Counted from the stretch's first letter, positions 8,414 through 20,031 are shown. The stretch: 64,000 nt of DNA from Pelistega suis (GCF_013133795.1 NZ_JABGBN010000002.1:62001-126000), one strand, 5' to 3'. Notes: a model not told the origin generated them from the letters alone. A program made the numbers and translations.

Positions 8414-9472
8414 ATGCGGAAAATTATACATATTGATATGGATGCATTCTATGCATCTGTAGAACTTCGAGAAAATCCTCATTTAAAAGGGCATCCTGTT
8501 GTTGTGGCATGGGATAGCCCTCGCTCAGTGATATGTGCCGCTTCTTATGAGGCAAGACAGTTTGGGCTTCGTTCAGCAATGTCTGTATCGCGCGCTAAAA
8601 AGCTTTGTCCTCATGCGATATATATTCCCCCTCATTTTGATCTTTATCGAGCTGTTTCTCGTCAGGTACGCGCTATCTTTGAGCAATATACGCCTTTGAT
8701 TGAGCCGTTGTCTCTGGATGAGGCTTATTTGGATGTAACACATAATTTAAAAGGCATAGCTTCGGCAACAGAGGTCGCCAATCGTATTCGTGCTGAGATT
8801 TTTGAGACAACGCAATTAACCGCTTCGGCTGGTGTGGCACCGAATAAGTTTATTGCCAAAATTGCTTCAGATTGGAATAAACCCAATGGGATTTGTGTGG
8901 TCCCCCCTAAAAAGGTGATGGAGTTTTTATTACCATTGCCACTTGAAAAAATTCCTGGTGTAGGTAAGGTAACTCTTAAGAAGTTTCACCAACTTAAAAT
9001 GTTTACCATTGCTGATATGGCACAACGTAGTGTAGATGAGCTTGTGCATCACTTTGGTAAATATGGTTTTAGACTGCATGAACTGGCGAGAGGGATTGAT
9101 GAGCGCCCAGTAGAAGAGCGTCAATTAGCGAAACAGATATCCACAGAGACAACGTTTGAGGAGGATAAGCCAATCGCACAAATGAAAGGTGATGTGCATA
9201 CCTTGTGTGAGAAATTATGGACGCAGACTTTACGAAAAAAGCGCTTTGGTCGCACCATTACGGTAAAGCTTAAAACACAGCAGTTTAAGGTCATTACAAG
9301 AAGCAAAACCTTTGGTGTTGCGTTTAATAATCCAGAGGATTTGGAAAAAGTGGTATTGGGGATTTTACGAGATATTTATCGAGAGATGCCCAAGCAGTTA
9401 TTCCGTCTATTAGGGGTGGGATTATCGTCGTTTAATGATGAAGACGAAGTGCAACAGCTGGTGCTTTTGTGA
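8414..9472 (+). CDS. dinB: DNA polymerase IV (Y family)
   Basis: 352 residues, typical for DinB, a low-fidelity translesion polymerase. The catalytic carboxylates are in IHIDMDAFYASVE (near the start) and LSLDEAYLDVT (about 98-108); the helix-hairpin-helix IPGVGKVTLKKF and the little-finger domain follow. The stretch before the ATG has no strong Shine-Dalgarno sequence. It is followed by a 600-base repeat cluster, with no obvious terminator other than those repeats. Confidence 0.96.
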   Translation: MRKIIHIDMDAFYASVELRENPHLKGHPVVVAWDSPRSVICAASYEARQFGLRSAMSVSRAKKLCPHAIYIPPHFDLYRAVSRQVRAIFEQYTPLIEPLSLDEAYLDVTHNLKGIASATEVANRIRAEIFETTQLTASAGVAPNKFIAKIASDWNKPNGICVVPPKKVMEFLLPLPLEKIPGVGKVTLKKFHQLKMFTIADMAQRSVDELVHHFGKYGFRLHELARGIDERPVEERQLAKQISTETTFEEDKPIAQMKGDVHTLCEKLWTQTLRKKRFGRTITVKLKTQQFKVITRSKTFGVAFNNPEDLEKVVLGILRDIYREMPKQLFRLLGVGLSSFNDEDEVQQLVLL

Positions 9473-9594
9473 TTTTGTCATAGATAGTTCATACTTGCTA
9501 TGTATCGTCCTCACTACAGAACATTGTGTATTAATGACCACACTGCAGACTGTTCGCTATATATCGTCCTCACTGCAGAACTTGTGTATTGATT

Positions 9595-9683
9595 AGACCA
9601 CACTACAGACAGTTCACTCTTGCTCCGGAAAGTGCTTCGCCGTTTCCAATGTCGCTACGAGTGAATGTCTCTCCGTGTGGTCT
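9595..9683 (+). repeat. repeat module B, copy 1 (89 bp)
   Basis: Bounded by a perfect 9-bp inverted repeat AGACCACAC / GTGTGGTCT. Inside are nested pairs AGAC..TTCACTC / GAGTGAA..GTCT and GGAAA / TTTCC, so the whole unit can fold into one long hairpin. The 89 bases are identical to those at 39395-39483. Confidence 0.92.
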
Positions 9684-9700
9684 GGTGCTCATTAGCACTA

Positions 9701-9815
9701 TCACAAGCACCTACGGAGAGAACTTGATGTACCGAGCGAGTTTGCAAACGGCGAGCGATAGCGACGCACTTTGCTGTCCGAGCGAATACACAAGTTCTGA
9801 AGTAGGTGATTGTGA
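9701..9815 (+). repeat. repeat module C, copy 1 with outer inverted repeat
   Basis: Core 9719-9798 has terminal AGAACTTG / CAAGTTCT. An outer pair, TCACAAGCACCTAC (9701-9714) and GTAGGTGATTGTGA (9802-9815), matches at 13 of 14 positions when folded. The core recurs in opposite orientation at 39094-39174. Confidence 0.88.
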
Positions 9816-9832
9816 TTAATACAAGTACTTAA

Positions 9833-9921
9833 GGTTTGCGGAGACGTTTCGATGCACAAAGCGAGTTAGGCGAACGCAGTGAGGCTCTGTTCGAGCGACT
9901 GCGCGAAATGTGCAGCGAACC
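9833..9921 (+). repeat. repeat module A, copy 1
   Basis: Begins GGTTTGCGGAGACG and ends GTGCAGCGAACC; it contains GCACAAAGCGAGTTAGGCGA and TTCGAGCGACTGCGCG. Three further copies lie at 38946-39035, 39228-39318 and 39569-39658, and a divergent relative in the hairpin at 16668-16782. Confidence 0.9.
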
Positions 9922-9940
9922 TGATGGTTAATTAGCAACT

Positions 9941-9986
9941 AATGACAAGCGACTGACAAAAACCTGCAGGTAGAGTGGTGTATGCA
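9941..9986 (+). repeat. repeat module E, copy 1
   Basis: A 46-base segment (AATGACAAGCGACTGACAAA to TATGCA) matching 39716-39761 with a few differences. It follows the last A module in both clusters. Confidence 0.78.
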
Positions 9987-10071
9987 CATAATGCTAGTTG
10001 GCATTTAAGAGCGAATACACAAGTTCTGTCGTAGGGGATTGTAATCAACATGCGTAGTGACTACGTATCTC

Positions 10072-10524
10072 TTACGCCAATGCCGCCTTAAGCAATTGCG
10101 ATACTTTGCTCATATCTGCACGACCAGCAAGTTTTGGCTTAAGAATCGCCATTGCCTTACCCATCGCTGGTGCACCAGTAACACCTTGAGCCGCGACTTC
10201 AGCAACCGCTTTGGCGACTTCAGCAGCGAGTTCTTCATCAGAGGCTTGCTCTGGTAAGAACTCAGAAAGCACTGCTAATTCTGCTTTTTCTGCTTCAGCA
10301 GTCTCGGTACGACCAGCATTTTCAAAAGCGGCAATGGATTCTTTGCGTTGTTTGATTTGTTTTTCAATAATGGCTAATACCGCATTGTCATCTAACTCTA
10401 CGCGCTCATCTACTTCTTTTTGTTTGATCGCCGCTTGTAAAAAACGTAAGGTCGCTAAACGTGCGGTTTGTTTAGCGCGCATGGCTTCTTTCACGGAATC
10501 ACTAATCTTTTGCTTTAATGACAT
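10072..10524 (-). CDS. GatB/YqeY domain protein
   Basis: 150 residues, the usual size of the stand-alone YqeY family, which resembles the tRNA-binding tail of the GatB amidotransferase subunit; its role is not firmly known. Typical features are the N-terminal helix (SLKQKISDSVKEAMRAKQ), LRFLQAAIKQKEVDER and the C-terminal GAPAMGKAMAILKPKLAGRA. It is transcribed toward the repeat cluster, convergent with dinB, and is divergent from the YpfH-like gene. Confidence 0.9.
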   Translation of the reverse strand: MSLKQKISDSVKEAMRAKQTARLATLRFLQAAIKQKEVDERVELDDNAVLAIIEKQIKQRKESIAAFENAGRTETAEAEKAELAVLSEFLPEQASDEELAAEVAKAVAEVAAQGVTGAPAMGKAMAILKPKLAGRADMSKVSQLLKAALA

Positions 10525-10620
10525 GGTAATCTCTACTTTAAATGAAATTGGGTAAAATACTATTCTATCAGAAAGCGCATCTTTTCATTTGAAGATTTGA
10601 AAGCATGCATAGGAAGGATA

Positions 10621-11322
10621 ATGTCAGTTTTTGCTATTGAACACGCATTGCAACCACAAGGTGGGGCGATTGCACAATTATTTATTATTTTTGCGGATAC
10701 GAGCAGAAATAAAAACGTAGAGCTTTTTTTTCAACATATCGCTAAAACGTTTAGAGAGGCAGCCATTATTTTAGCGACACCAAGTGGAGCTTTATTACAT
10801 CATAAAGCGTTATTAGAGGAGCAGACACTCAATGATGAGGAAGTCCGTGCGTTGGTAAATACGCATAAGCAGGATATTCAAGGTTTTATCAAAGCCTTTC
10901 AAGCACAGTTAAAAATTGAGCCGATAGCGACTGCATTGGTTGGTGTGGGGCAATTAGGGAGTTTGGTCTTAGAACTTGCTAAGTTAGAACAGCCGCTGGC
11001 AGGACGAATTATTAGTTTTGGTTCGCGTTTTGCTGAGTTGCCTAATCGTGTGATGTCTTTGGAGCAAACGATTCATCTACTGCATGCTAGTAAAGATAAG
11101 CTAGTGCCTGTATCGCATACGGTCACTGCGCAACAAGCGATTGCCATGTGTGAAGGGGATGCGACCATTGATGTGGCTCATTTACCAGAAACCTCTTTTG
11201 ATGAAGAGTTGATGAAGCAAATGGTACAACGGCTATTAACGTGTGTGCCATTACGCTACTGGAAAGAGGCTCAAGGAGGTGGAGCTGAAGTGGCGAGTAC
11301 TGAGGACGAGACCTTACATTAA
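10621..11322 (+). CDS. YpfH-like alpha/beta-hydrolase homologue lacking catalytic residues
   Basis: 233 residues. The ATG at 10621 was chosen because AGGAAGG stands 3 bases before it; a TTG 24 bases upstream is less likely. The chain aligns from memory along its length with the esterase YpfH: ATALVGVGQLGSLVLEL matches the nucleophile elbow, GRIISFGSRFAELP the following strand, TIHLLHASKDKLVPVSH the acid region, and VPLRYWKEAQGG the C-terminus. However, the nucleophile motif GxSxG reads GVGQLG, the oxyanion HG pair is absent (FADTSR), and the GH catalytic histidine position reads LPETSF. It is therefore probably a non-hydrolytic pseudoenzyme. A bidirectional terminator follows. Confidence 0.72.
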   Translation: MSVFAIEHALQPQGGAIAQLFIIFADTSRNKNVELFFQHIAKTFREAAIILATPSGALLHHKALLEEQTLNDEEVRALVNTHKQDIQGFIKAFQAQLKIEPIATALVGVGQLGSLVLELAKLEQPLAGRIISFGSRFAELPNRVMSLEQTIHLLHASKDKLVPVSHTVTAQQAIAMCEGDATIDVAHLPETSFDEELMKQMVQRLLTCVPLRYWKEAQGGGAEVASTEDETLH

Positions 11323-11328
11323 TGCATA

Positions 11329-11360
11329 AAAAAACCGTATCAAAAGCGATACGGTTTTTT
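11329..11360. terminator. bidirectional rho-independent terminator
   Basis: AAAAAACCGTATC / GATACGGTTTTTT with an AAAAG loop, A-rich before and T-rich after, so it can serve both the YpfH-like gene and the convergent pbpG. Confidence 0.92.
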
Positions 11361-11391
11361 GTTAATTGTAGGCTCAATGAGAAAGTTACGA

Positions 11392-12285
11392 CTAGTAGAG
11401 CGAAGGGTAGTCGTTTTGTACGATATGGCGTACACGAACAGCATCGGCAAAGCGTGTTACACCGCCTTGTGCATTTAGTAGCACGATAGCCATTTCTTTA
11501 CCTTCTACCTTGGAAATCATTACAAGACAGTTGCCTGCCTCACGAATGTAACCAGTTTTAGAAATATTAATTTTCCAATCATTATTGCGAACAAGACGAT
11601 TGGTGTTACGGTATTGTTGAGGGCGACCATTGCTTGTCACAATCGAATAGTCGTCAGAGGTAGAAAATTGATGAATCAGTTTTTCTTTGGCTGTCGCTTG
11701 GAGTAAACGGACTAAATCTTGTGGAGAGGCAACATTGAGTGGTGATAGACCTGTAGGCTCTACAAAGCGACTACGAGTCATCCCGATATTGCGTGCCATC
11801 ACATTCATTTCACGGACAAATGCCGATAGACCGCCAGGGTATGTGCGTGCTAGAGCGTGTGCTGCACGATTTTCAGAAGACATTAAGGCTAATAATAGTG
11901 CCTCACGACGAGTCAACGATGTGCCCACAGATAAGCGAGAGCTAGAGTTCTTTACACGATCAATGTCATCGCTCGTAATGGTGATGATTTCGTCAAGATT
12001 TACTTTTGAGCGAGTAATGACCAATGCAGTCATTAACTTAGAAATAGAGGCGATAGGACGAACCGTATTCATATTTTTTGAGTAATGAATATGATTGTCA
12101 TCAAGAGACATGACAAGAGCGACTTCAGAGTTAATCTGTCCGCCATTTTCAGCAAAACCAACCACTTTGGCAGGGGTTAAATCATCTGCGCCGCTAAGGT
12201 TGTCTTCTTGGGCTTGAGCTGTAGAACCAAGAAAGAGGGCACATAAAGTCCCAAAGCATAGACGTCTAGTAAAAGAGTACAACAT
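11392..12285 (-). CDS. pbpG: D-alanyl-D-alanine endopeptidase (PBP7 family)
   Basis: 297 residues with a signal peptide ending near residue 25 (STAQAQ). The three motifs of low-molecular-mass penicillin-binding proteins are present: SISK at 80-83, SEN at 137-139 and KTG in ISKTGYIREAG (about 242). It belongs to the S11 serine peptidases that cut peptidoglycan cross-bridges in the periplasm; length and lack of a long C-terminal anchor fit PbpG rather than DacA. Its 5' side faces a 319-base gap before purL, transcribed the other way. Confidence 0.92.
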   Translation of the reverse strand: MLYSFTRRLCFGTLCALFLGSTAQAQEDNLSGADDLTPAKVVGFAENGGQINSEVALVMSLDDNHIHYSKNMNTVRPIASISKLMTALVITRSKVNLDEIITITSDDIDRVKNSSSRLSVGTSLTRREALLLALMSSENRAAHALARTYPGGLSAFVREMNVMARNIGMTRSRFVEPTGLSPLNVASPQDLVRLLQATAKEKLIHQFSTSDDYSIVTSNGRPQQYRNTNRLVRNNDWKINISKTGYIREAGNCLVMISKVEGKEMAIVLLNAQGGVTRFADAVRVRHIVQNDYPSLY

Positions 12286-12604
12286 GGCAATATCAATTAT
12301 TATAGGTTTAGGGTATGAGTAATTATAACCGTAATTGATTGAAAAAACTATATATAAATTAAATATTTATGCTTATTTTTTAAAAAAATTTTTAGGTATG
12401 ATGCAAATTTTCAAAAAATATGACTTAATTTGGAAAAATACTCATACTTCATAAACAATATTAACGTATTGTTTTATCTGAAAAATGTATTGAAAATCGG
12501 TGGGGATTTATTTGCGTAAAGGAGGTAAAGCTTAGAAAAAAAATGCTAAACCAAGTAAAATAGAGACTTTATTTTTTCAGCCATTTTTTAAGCGAAACTC
12601 CAAA
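12286..12604. other. AT-rich divergent intergenic region between pbpG and purL
   Basis: About 320 bases, very AT-rich between 12330 and 12430, expected to hold both promoters. A strong Shine-Dalgarno-like AAAGGAGGT stands at 12518-12526 with no gene start at the right distance; the purL GTG is about 80 bases further. No operator, riboswitch or small gene is convincing. Confidence 0.5.
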
Positions 12605-15600
12605 GTGACGACTTATCAATTTATCCCCGGCTCTACAGCCCTTTCTGCATTTAAATCAGAAAAACTCATAGAAGATATCCAAAAGCTCGACATTCCCGTT
12701 CAGCATATTTATGCGAGTTATGAGCATTATGTATTTACAGATGGTGACTTAACTGCAACAGAGCAAGCTCAAGTAGAGCAGCTTCTAAATTATGGTAAAC
12801 CTTTACAGACCAGTGCTTCTCTCGACAATGCGTTGACCCTAAGAGTGATTCCTCGTTTGGGGACAGTTTCTCCTTGGGCCAGTAAAGCCACAGATATTGC
12901 CCATAATTGTGGACTCGCTAAAGTCAAACGTATCGAACGAGGTATCGCTTATCTATTGGTACCAGAGTCAGGTTGGTTGGGTTGTAAGAAAGTCTCACAA
13001 GAGCAATTAAATCAGGTAGCTGATTTATTGCATGATCGCATGACTGAATCAGTAGTGACGGCCGATTTTGATGCGTCTGTGCTGATGAATGAATTAGAAG
13101 GCAAACCGTTACAACAGATTGATGTGTTGGGTGCTGGGCGTTCTGCGCTGGAAAGTGCCAATACAACATTAGGACTTGCGCTATCTGATGATGAAATTGA
13201 TTATTTAAATCAGTCGTTTACGGATTTGGGGCGTAATCCCACTGATGTAGAGTTGATGATGTTTGCTCAAGCCAATAGTGAGCATTGTCGCCATAAGATT
13301 TTTAATGCCTCATGGACAATTGATGGTCAGGCACAAGATAAGACTTTATTTGGCATGATTCGCGATACCCATAAGGCTCAACCAGAGGGTACTGTTGTTG
13401 CTTATTCGGATAATGCGGCGATTATGCAGGGCCGTTCTATCAACCGTTATTATCCAGAAGCAGGGGAAGCGACTGCTGCTCGCTATCAAACAAAAGAGCG
13501 TCTCACGCATACTTTGATGAAAGTGGAAACGCATAATCACCCAACAGCGATTGCACCTTTCCCGGGTGCAGCCACAGGGGCAGGTGGTGAGATTCGCGAT
13601 GAGGGGGCAACAGGTCGTGGCTCTAAACCTAAAGCAGGTCTAACAGGCTTTACGGTGTCTAACTTACATCTTGATGAGGCAACCGAAACCTGGGAAAAAG
13701 ACTCTCATGGTATGCCTAGTCGCATTTCAACACCATTTGATATTATGGTCCAAGGTCCTATCGGTGGTGCTGCCTTTAATAATGAGTTTGGACGTCCTAA
13801 CTTATTGGGCTATTTCCGTGTCTTTGAACAAACTGTAGCGGGCAAAAAATGGGGTTACCACAAGCCGATTATGATTGCGGGTGGTTTGGGTAGTATCGAT
13901 GATTCGCTAACGCACAAAAATGAAATTCCAGCTGGAGCCCTATTAATTCAGTTGGGTGGTCCAGGTATGCGTATTGGTATGGGTGGTGGTGCAGCGTCCA
14001 GTATGGGTGTGGGTTCAAATACCGAAAGTTTAGATTTTGACTCTGTACAACGTGGTAACCCAGAGCTTGAACGTCGTGCTCAAGAAGTCATTGATGCGTG
14101 TTGGCGTCGTTTAGAGGATAATCCAATTGTGGCTATCCATGATGTGGGTGCTGGTGGATTATCAAATGCCTTTCCTGAATTAGTAAATGATGCGGGACGT
14201 GGGGCGATTTTTGATCTAAAACGTGTCAATTTAGAAGAGTCTGGCATGTCAGCGGCAGAGATTTGGAGTAACGAGTCTCAAGAGCGTTATGTATTATCTA
14301 TCCTGCCTGAGAATTTAGCCACATTTGATGAGATTTGTGCACGTGAGCGTTGTCCGTATTCTGTGGTAGGTATGGCGACAGAAGAGCGTGTTCTCCGCGT
14401 TGTGGATGGTGAGGGCTTGCCTGGAGAAGAGGGCGAGACGAGCACACAGACAGCGACGGTTGTTCGTCCAGTGGATGTACCTATTGATGTGATTTTAGGT
14501 AAACCACCACGCATGCACCGTGATGTACAACGTGTAGCGTTTACGGATAAGCCAGTCGATGTGGTGGGTTTAGACTTTGATGAGATTGGCCGTAAGGTGA
14601 TTCGTCATCCAACAGTTGCGAATAAAACGTTCCTTATCACGATTGGTGATCGCACAGTAGGTGGTTTAAATGCGCGTGACCAGATGGTAGGGCCTTGGCA
14701 AGTGCCTGTAGCAGATTGTGCGGTTACTCTAGATAGTTTCGAAGGGTATACCGGTCAAGCAATGTCGATGGGTGAGCGCACGCCATTAGCGATTGTGAAT
14801 GCGCCAGCCTCTGGTCGTATGGCGGTTGCAGAAGCACTGACTAACTTGGTGGCGGCAGATGTTCAGCGTATTGAAGATATTAAATTATCAGCTAACTGGA
14901 TGGCGGCGACAGGTGTAGAAGGACAAGATGCTGCGTTGTTTGATACGGTAACGGCGGTGAGTGAGTTCTGCCAACAAGTGGGTTTATCTATTCCAGTAGG
15001 CAAAGATTCGCTATCTATGCGAACTTCATGGACAGAGGGTGGTGAGAAACAAGAAGTGATTTCACCTGTATCTTTAATCGTGACAGCGTTTGCTAATGTT
15101 AATGATGCACGCAAGACGCTTACACCACAATTGCGTACCGACCAAGGTGATACGGCTCTTATTTTGATTGATTTAGGTCAGGGTAAAAATCGCCTCGGGG
15201 GTTCTATTTTATCGCATGTCACTAATCAATTCGGTGATGAAGTACCAGATTTAACAGATGCAGAATTATTACGTAAGTTCTTTGTAGCGATTCGTGCTTT
15301 AGCGCAAGATGACGCGATTTTGGCGTATCACGATCGTTCTGATGGCGGTTTATTTGCGACAGTAGCCGAGATGGCATTTGCAGGTCATACAGGTGTCTCT
15401 GTTAATGTTGATATGCTGACCTTTGATAGTAATAGTGCGGATTGGGGGGATTATAAGATTCGTCCAGAACAAGTCACTGTGCAACGTGATGAAAGTACCT
15501 TTAAAGCCCTCTTTAATGAGGAGTTGGGTGCGGTTATCCAAGTGCGTAGTAGCGATCGTGATGCCGTATTACAAGTCCTACGCGAAGCGGGTTTATCACT

Positions 15601-16645
15601 ATGTACTCATGTGATTGGTAGTTTGAATAATAGCGATAAGATTGAATTCTATCGTGATGGTCGCGTAATTTTTGACTTTGCTCGTGCGGACTTAGGGGCA
15701 GAGTGGAGCAAGGTAAGCTATGAGATTATGCGTCATCGTGATAATCCAAAAACAGCCTTAGCTGAATTTAATCGTTGGAATGAAACGACTGATCCGGGCA
15801 TGCGTCCGAAAGTGAACTTTAACCCACAAGAGAATATTGCGGCACCCTATATTTCGACAGGCGCTCGTCCATCGGTTGCGATTTTGCGTGAGCAAGGTTG
15901 TAATAGCCATATCGAGATGGCATGGGCCTTTGATAAGGCGGGTTTTGCTCCATATGATGTACATATGACGGACTTAATTACGGGGCGTACGAAATTATCA
16001 GACTATCAAGGTCTGGTGGCTGTCGGTGGCTTTAGTTATGGTGATGTATTAGGTGCGGGTGAAGGTTGGGCACGGACCATTCGTTTTAATGCACAACTAG
16101 CAGAGCAATTTAATGCATTCTTTAATCGTCCAGACGTATTTGGTTTAGGGGTATGCAATGGTTGTCAGATGATGGCCACATTGGCAGATATGATTCCAGG
16201 TGCATCAAACTGGCCGAAGTTTACTTACAATATGTCGGCAAAATACGAAGCACGCCTATGTATGGTTGAAATTCCTGAATCACCGTCTATCTTCTTTAAT
16301 GGCATGGCGGGTACTCAAGTGCCGGTGGCTGTGGCGCATGGTGAAGGTTTTGCAAACTTCAATGCCCAAGGTAATGTGGATCAGGTCGCGACGGCTTTAC
16401 GTTATGTTAATAATAACGGCATGATTACCGAAGCCTACCCAGCTAACCCTAACGGTAGCATCAATGGTATTGCCGGTGTAACGACCGATGACGGTCGCTT
16501 TACGATTATGATGCCGCATCCAGAGCGTGTGACACGTAATGTGATGATGTCGTGGTCGCCAGAGCGTTGGGGGGCGGCAGATGAAGGTGGTGATTATTCA
16601 CCATGGATGCGAATGTTTATGAATGCGCGTGTGTTTTTGAAATAA
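12605..16645 (+). CDS. purL: phosphoribosylformylglycinamidine synthase
   Basis: 1346 residues, the full-length fused PurL of proteobacteria. It converts FGAR, ATP and glutamine to FGAM in de novo purine synthesis. An N-terminal PurS-like domain is followed by two ATP-binding AIRS-like halves ([21 protein letters not shown] near 305; [10 protein letters not shown] near 800) and a C-terminal glutaminase domain with Cys in GVCNGCQMM (residue 1184) and His/Glu in PHPER (1305 and 1307). The start is a GTG with no clear ribosome site; upstream in-frame codons contain no alternative start. It is followed by a large hairpin and then guaB. Confidence 0.97.
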   Translation: MTTYQFIPGSTALSAFKSEKLIEDIQKLDIPVQHIYASYEHYVFTDGDLTATEQAQVEQLLNYGKPLQTSASLDNALTLRVIPRLGTVSPWASKATDIAHNCGLAKVKRIERGIAYLLVPESGWLGCKKVSQEQLNQVADLLHDRMTESVVTADFDASVLMNELEGKPLQQIDVLGAGRSALESANTTLGLALSDDEIDYLNQSFTDLGRNPTDVELMMFAQANSEHCRHKIFNASWTIDGQAQDKTLFGMIRDTHKAQPEGTVVAYSDNAAIMQGRSINRYYPEAGEATAARYQTKERLTHTLMKVETHNHPTAIAPFPGAATGAGGEIRDEGATGRGSKPKAGLTGFTVSNLHLDEATETWEKDSHGMPSRISTPFDIMVQGPIGGAAFNNEFGRPNLLGYFRVFEQTVAGKKWGYHKPIMIAGGLGSIDDSLTHKNEIPAGALLIQLGGPGMRIGMGGGAASSMGVGSNTESLDFDSVQRGNPELERRAQEVIDACWRRLEDNPIVAIHDVGAGGLSNAFPELVNDAGRGAIFDLKRVNLEESGMSAAEIWSNESQERYVLSILPENLATFDEICARERCPYSVVGMATEERVLRVVDGEGLPGEEGETSTQTATVVRPVDVPIDVILGKPPRMHRDVQRVAFTDKPVDVVGLDFDEIGRKVIRHPTVANKTFLITIGDRTVGGLNARDQMVGPWQVPVADCAVTLDSFEGYTGQAMSMGERTPLAIVNAPASGRMAVAEALTNLVAADVQRIEDIKLSANWMAATGVEGQDAALFDTVTAVSEFCQQVGLSIPVGKDSLSMRTSWTEGGEKQEVISPVSLIVTAFANVNDARKTLTPQLRTDQGDTALILIDLGQGKNRLGGSILSHVTNQFGDEVPDLTDAELLRKFFVAIRALAQDDAILAYHDRSDGGLFATVAEMAFAGHTGVSVNVDMLTFDSNSADWGDYKIRPEQVTVQRDESTFKALFNEELGAVIQVRSSDRDAVLQVLREAGLSLCTHVIGSLNNSDKIEFYRDGRVIFDFARADLGAEWSKVSYEIMRHRDNPKTALAEFNRWNETTDPGMRPKVNFNPQENIAAPYISTGARPSVAILREQGCNSHIEMAWAFDKAGFAPYDVHMTDLITGRTKLSDYQGLVAVGGFSYGDVLGAGEGWARTIRFNAQLAEQFNAFFNRPDVFGLGVCNGCQMMATLADMIPGASNWPKFTYNMSAKYEARLCMVEIPESPSIFFNGMAGTQVPVAVAHGEGFANFNAQGNVDQVATALRYVNNNGMITEAYPANPNGSINGIAGVTTDDGRFTIMMPHPERVTRNVMMSWSPERWGAADEGGDYSPWMRMFMNARVFLK

Positions 16646-16667
16646 AGAGGTTAATTATTCTGTAAAT

Positions 16668-16782
16668 AAGAGCTCCCCCTACATGAGGTTTGGCAGTCGC
16701 TCAGACAGCGTGCCCCTCGTGCTTCGCACTCACGTACACAACTCGCTTTGTGCACAAACTCATCTCCGGGGAAGCTCTTTTT
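16668..16782 (+). repeat. long hairpin after purL, divergent relative of repeat module A
   Basis: AAGAGCTCCCC pairs with GGGGAAGCTCTT (one bulge), and ATGAGGTTTG with CAAACTCAT further in, giving a stem-loop of about 110 bases followed by five T, so it may end purL transcription. Read on the minus strand it shares CGGAGA, TGCACAAAGCGAGTT and GAGCGACTGC, in the same order, with module A at 9833-9921. Confidence 0.75.
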
Positions 16783-16804
16783 GTAGAAGACTATTCATAA
16801 ATAG

Positions 16805-18373
<1,569 letters not shown>

Positions 18374-18387
18374 TTTTATTAACTGGT

Positions 18388-19986
18388 ATGACTATGCACC
18401 AACGTATTTTAATTCTTGATTATGGTTCACAAGTGACGCAACTCATTGCGCGTCGTGTTCGTGAAGCTGGCGTTTATTGTGAAATCCATCCGGGTGATGT
18501 GGATGATCAGTTTATCCGTGAGCAATTAGCTTTAGGTTTAAAAGGTATCATTCTATCGGGTAGCCATTCTTCAGCTTACGAAGAGGGAGCATTGAAAGTC
18601 ACCGATGCTGTGTTTCTTTCTAATGTGCCAGTGTTGGGTATCTGCTATGGTATGCAAGCGATGGCTAACCAATTGGGTGGTAGCGTTTCTTGGTCAGATC
18701 ACCGTGAGTTTGGTTATGCCGAGGTTCAGGTGCATGGTCAAACAGCCCTATTAAATACACTTGAAGACGGACGTACCAAAGACGGTCATCCATTATTAAA
18801 AGTGTGGATGAGCCATGGTGATAAAGTGACAGAAATGCCACCTGGCTTTAAATTGATGGCATCGACACCGTCATGCCCAATTGCAGGTATGGCAGACGAA
18901 GAGCGTCGTTTCTATGCGGTGCAATTCCACCCAGAAGTAACACATACCGTTCAAGGTAAGGCCTTATTACATCGCTTTGTGTTAGATATTTGTGGTTGCG
19001 TAGGCGACTGGACAATGCCTAACTATGTTGAAGAGGCTGTAGAGCGTATCCGTGAACAAGTAGGTAATGATGAAGTTATCCTTGGTTTATCAGGTGGTGT
19101 AGACTCATCTGTCGCAGCAGCGTTAATCCATCGTGCGATTGGCGATCAATTGACTTGCGTATTTGTGGATCATGGTTTGTTACGTCTCAATGAAGGCGAC
19201 CAAGTCATGGAAGTTTTACACAAGAATCTCGGTGTAAAAATCATTCGTGTAAATGCGATTGATCAGTTTATGAAACACCTTGAAGGCGTATCAGATCCAG
19301 AGCAAAAACGTAAGATTATCGGCCGTGAATTCGTGGAAGTATTCCAAGAAGAGGCCGGTAAGTTAGTGAATGCCAAATGGTTAGCACAAGGCACGATTTA
19401 TCCTGACGTGATTGAATCAGCAGGCGCTAAAACAGGTAAAGCCGTTTCTATTAAGTCGCATCATAACGTAGGCGGTTTACCAGAAACACTAAATTTACAA
19501 TTGCTAGAGCCATTGCGTGAATTATTCAAAGACGAAGTGCGTGAGTTGGGTATTGCCTTAGGCTTACCGCACCATATGGTTTACCGTCATCCATTCCCAG
19601 GACCAGGTCTAGGCGTGCGTATCCTAGGTGAAGTGAAGCAAGAGTACGCGGACTTATTACGCCGTGCCGATGCCATCTTTATCGAAGAATTGCGTAACCA
19701 TATCGATCCAGAGACAGGCAAATCATGGTATGACCTCACCTCACAAGCCTTTGCGGTATTCTTACCCGTGAAGTCAGTGGGTGTGATGGGCGATGGACGT
19801 ACGTATGACTACGTAGTGGCATTACGTGCAGTACAGACATCAGACTTTATGACAGCTGATTGGGCACATTTACCATACCCATTATTGTCAAAAGTGTCTG
19901 GACGTATTATTAACGAAGTACGCGGCATTAACCGTGTAACTTACGACGTCTCAAGCAAACCTCCCGCAACCATCGAGTGGGAATAA
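18388..19986 (+). CDS. guaA: GMP synthase (glutamine-hydrolysing)
   Basis: 532 residues. It aminates XMP to GMP using glutamine and ATP. The N-terminal class I glutaminase domain has the nucleophile in GICYGMQAM (Cys86) and His/Glu in QFHPEV. The ATP-pyrophosphatase domain shows the P-loop LSGGVDSS (about 236), and the C-terminal dimerisation domain ends in [11 protein letters not shown] codons at 18388 and 18394 are both possible. It is the second gene of a guaBA operon and is followed by an unusual tandem series of hairpins starting right at its stop codon. Confidence 0.97.
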   Translation: MTMHQRILILDYGSQVTQLIARRVREAGVYCEIHPGDVDDQFIREQLALGLKGIILSGSHSSAYEEGALKVTDAVFLSNVPVLGICYGMQAMANQLGGSVSWSDHREFGYAEVQVHGQTALLNTLEDGRTKDGHPLLKVWMSHGDKVTEMPPGFKLMASTPSCPIAGMADEERRFYAVQFHPEVTHTVQGKALLHRFVLDICGCVGDWTMPNYVEEAVERIREQVGNDEVILGLSGGVDSSVAAALIHRAIGDQLTCVFVDHGLLRLNEGDQVMEVLHKNLGVKIIRVNAIDQFMKHLEGVSDPEQKRKIIGREFVEVFQEEAGKLVNAKWLAQGTIYPDVIESAGAKTGKAVSIKSHHNVGGLPETLNLQLLEPLRELFKDEVRELGIALGLPHHMVYRHPFPGPGLGVRILGEVKQEYADLLRRADAIFIEELRNHIDPETGKSWYDLTSQAFAVFLPVKSVGVMGDGRTYDYVVALRAVQTSDFMTADWAHLPYPLLSKVSGRIINEVRGINRVTYDVSSKPPATIEWE

Positions 19987-20031
19987 TTAGGACAAGGAAT
20001 AGTCCATTGAGGACTATTCCTTGCCTAATTA
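19984..20031 (+). terminator. guaA terminal hairpin 1
   Basis: Perfect 13-bp stem CAAGGAATAGTCC / GGACTATTCCTTG with an ATTGA loop, extended outward by TAATTAGG / CCTAATTA across one extra base. The stop codon is part of the stem. No T run follows. Confidence 0.7.

Larger units (their letters stand above)
9480..10060. repeat. repeat cluster 1: mosaic of inverted-repeat modules
   Basis: The roughly 600-base gap between convergent dinB and yqeY-like genes is filled by modules also found at 38940-39770. Order: D (9503-9532), a fragment of B (9536-9556), D (9562-9590), B (9595-9683), C (9701-9815), A (9833-9921), E (9941-9986), and the 3' end of C again (10009-10048). Most modules can fold into long hairpins. 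No protein gene is convincing here; the open frames are by-products of the repeats. Confidence 0.9.

Noticed and set aside
9589-9819. Open reading frame of 76 codons inside repeat cluster 1, sharing a peptide with the frame at 38915-39202
   Set aside because: The shared peptide only reflects repeat module C, present in both clusters in opposite orientation. There is no ribosome site or protein-like composition.
9480-10060. CRISPR-like array
   Set aside because: Modules are 46-115 bases, mosaic, of different kinds and palindromic, with no regular spacing or spacer set and no cas genes.
12543-12563. Six-codon frame (MLNQVK) after AAAGGAGGT upstream of purL, as a leader peptide
   Set aside because: The ATG is 16 bases from the Shine-Dalgarno sequence, too far for efficient initiation, and there is no attenuator-like structure.
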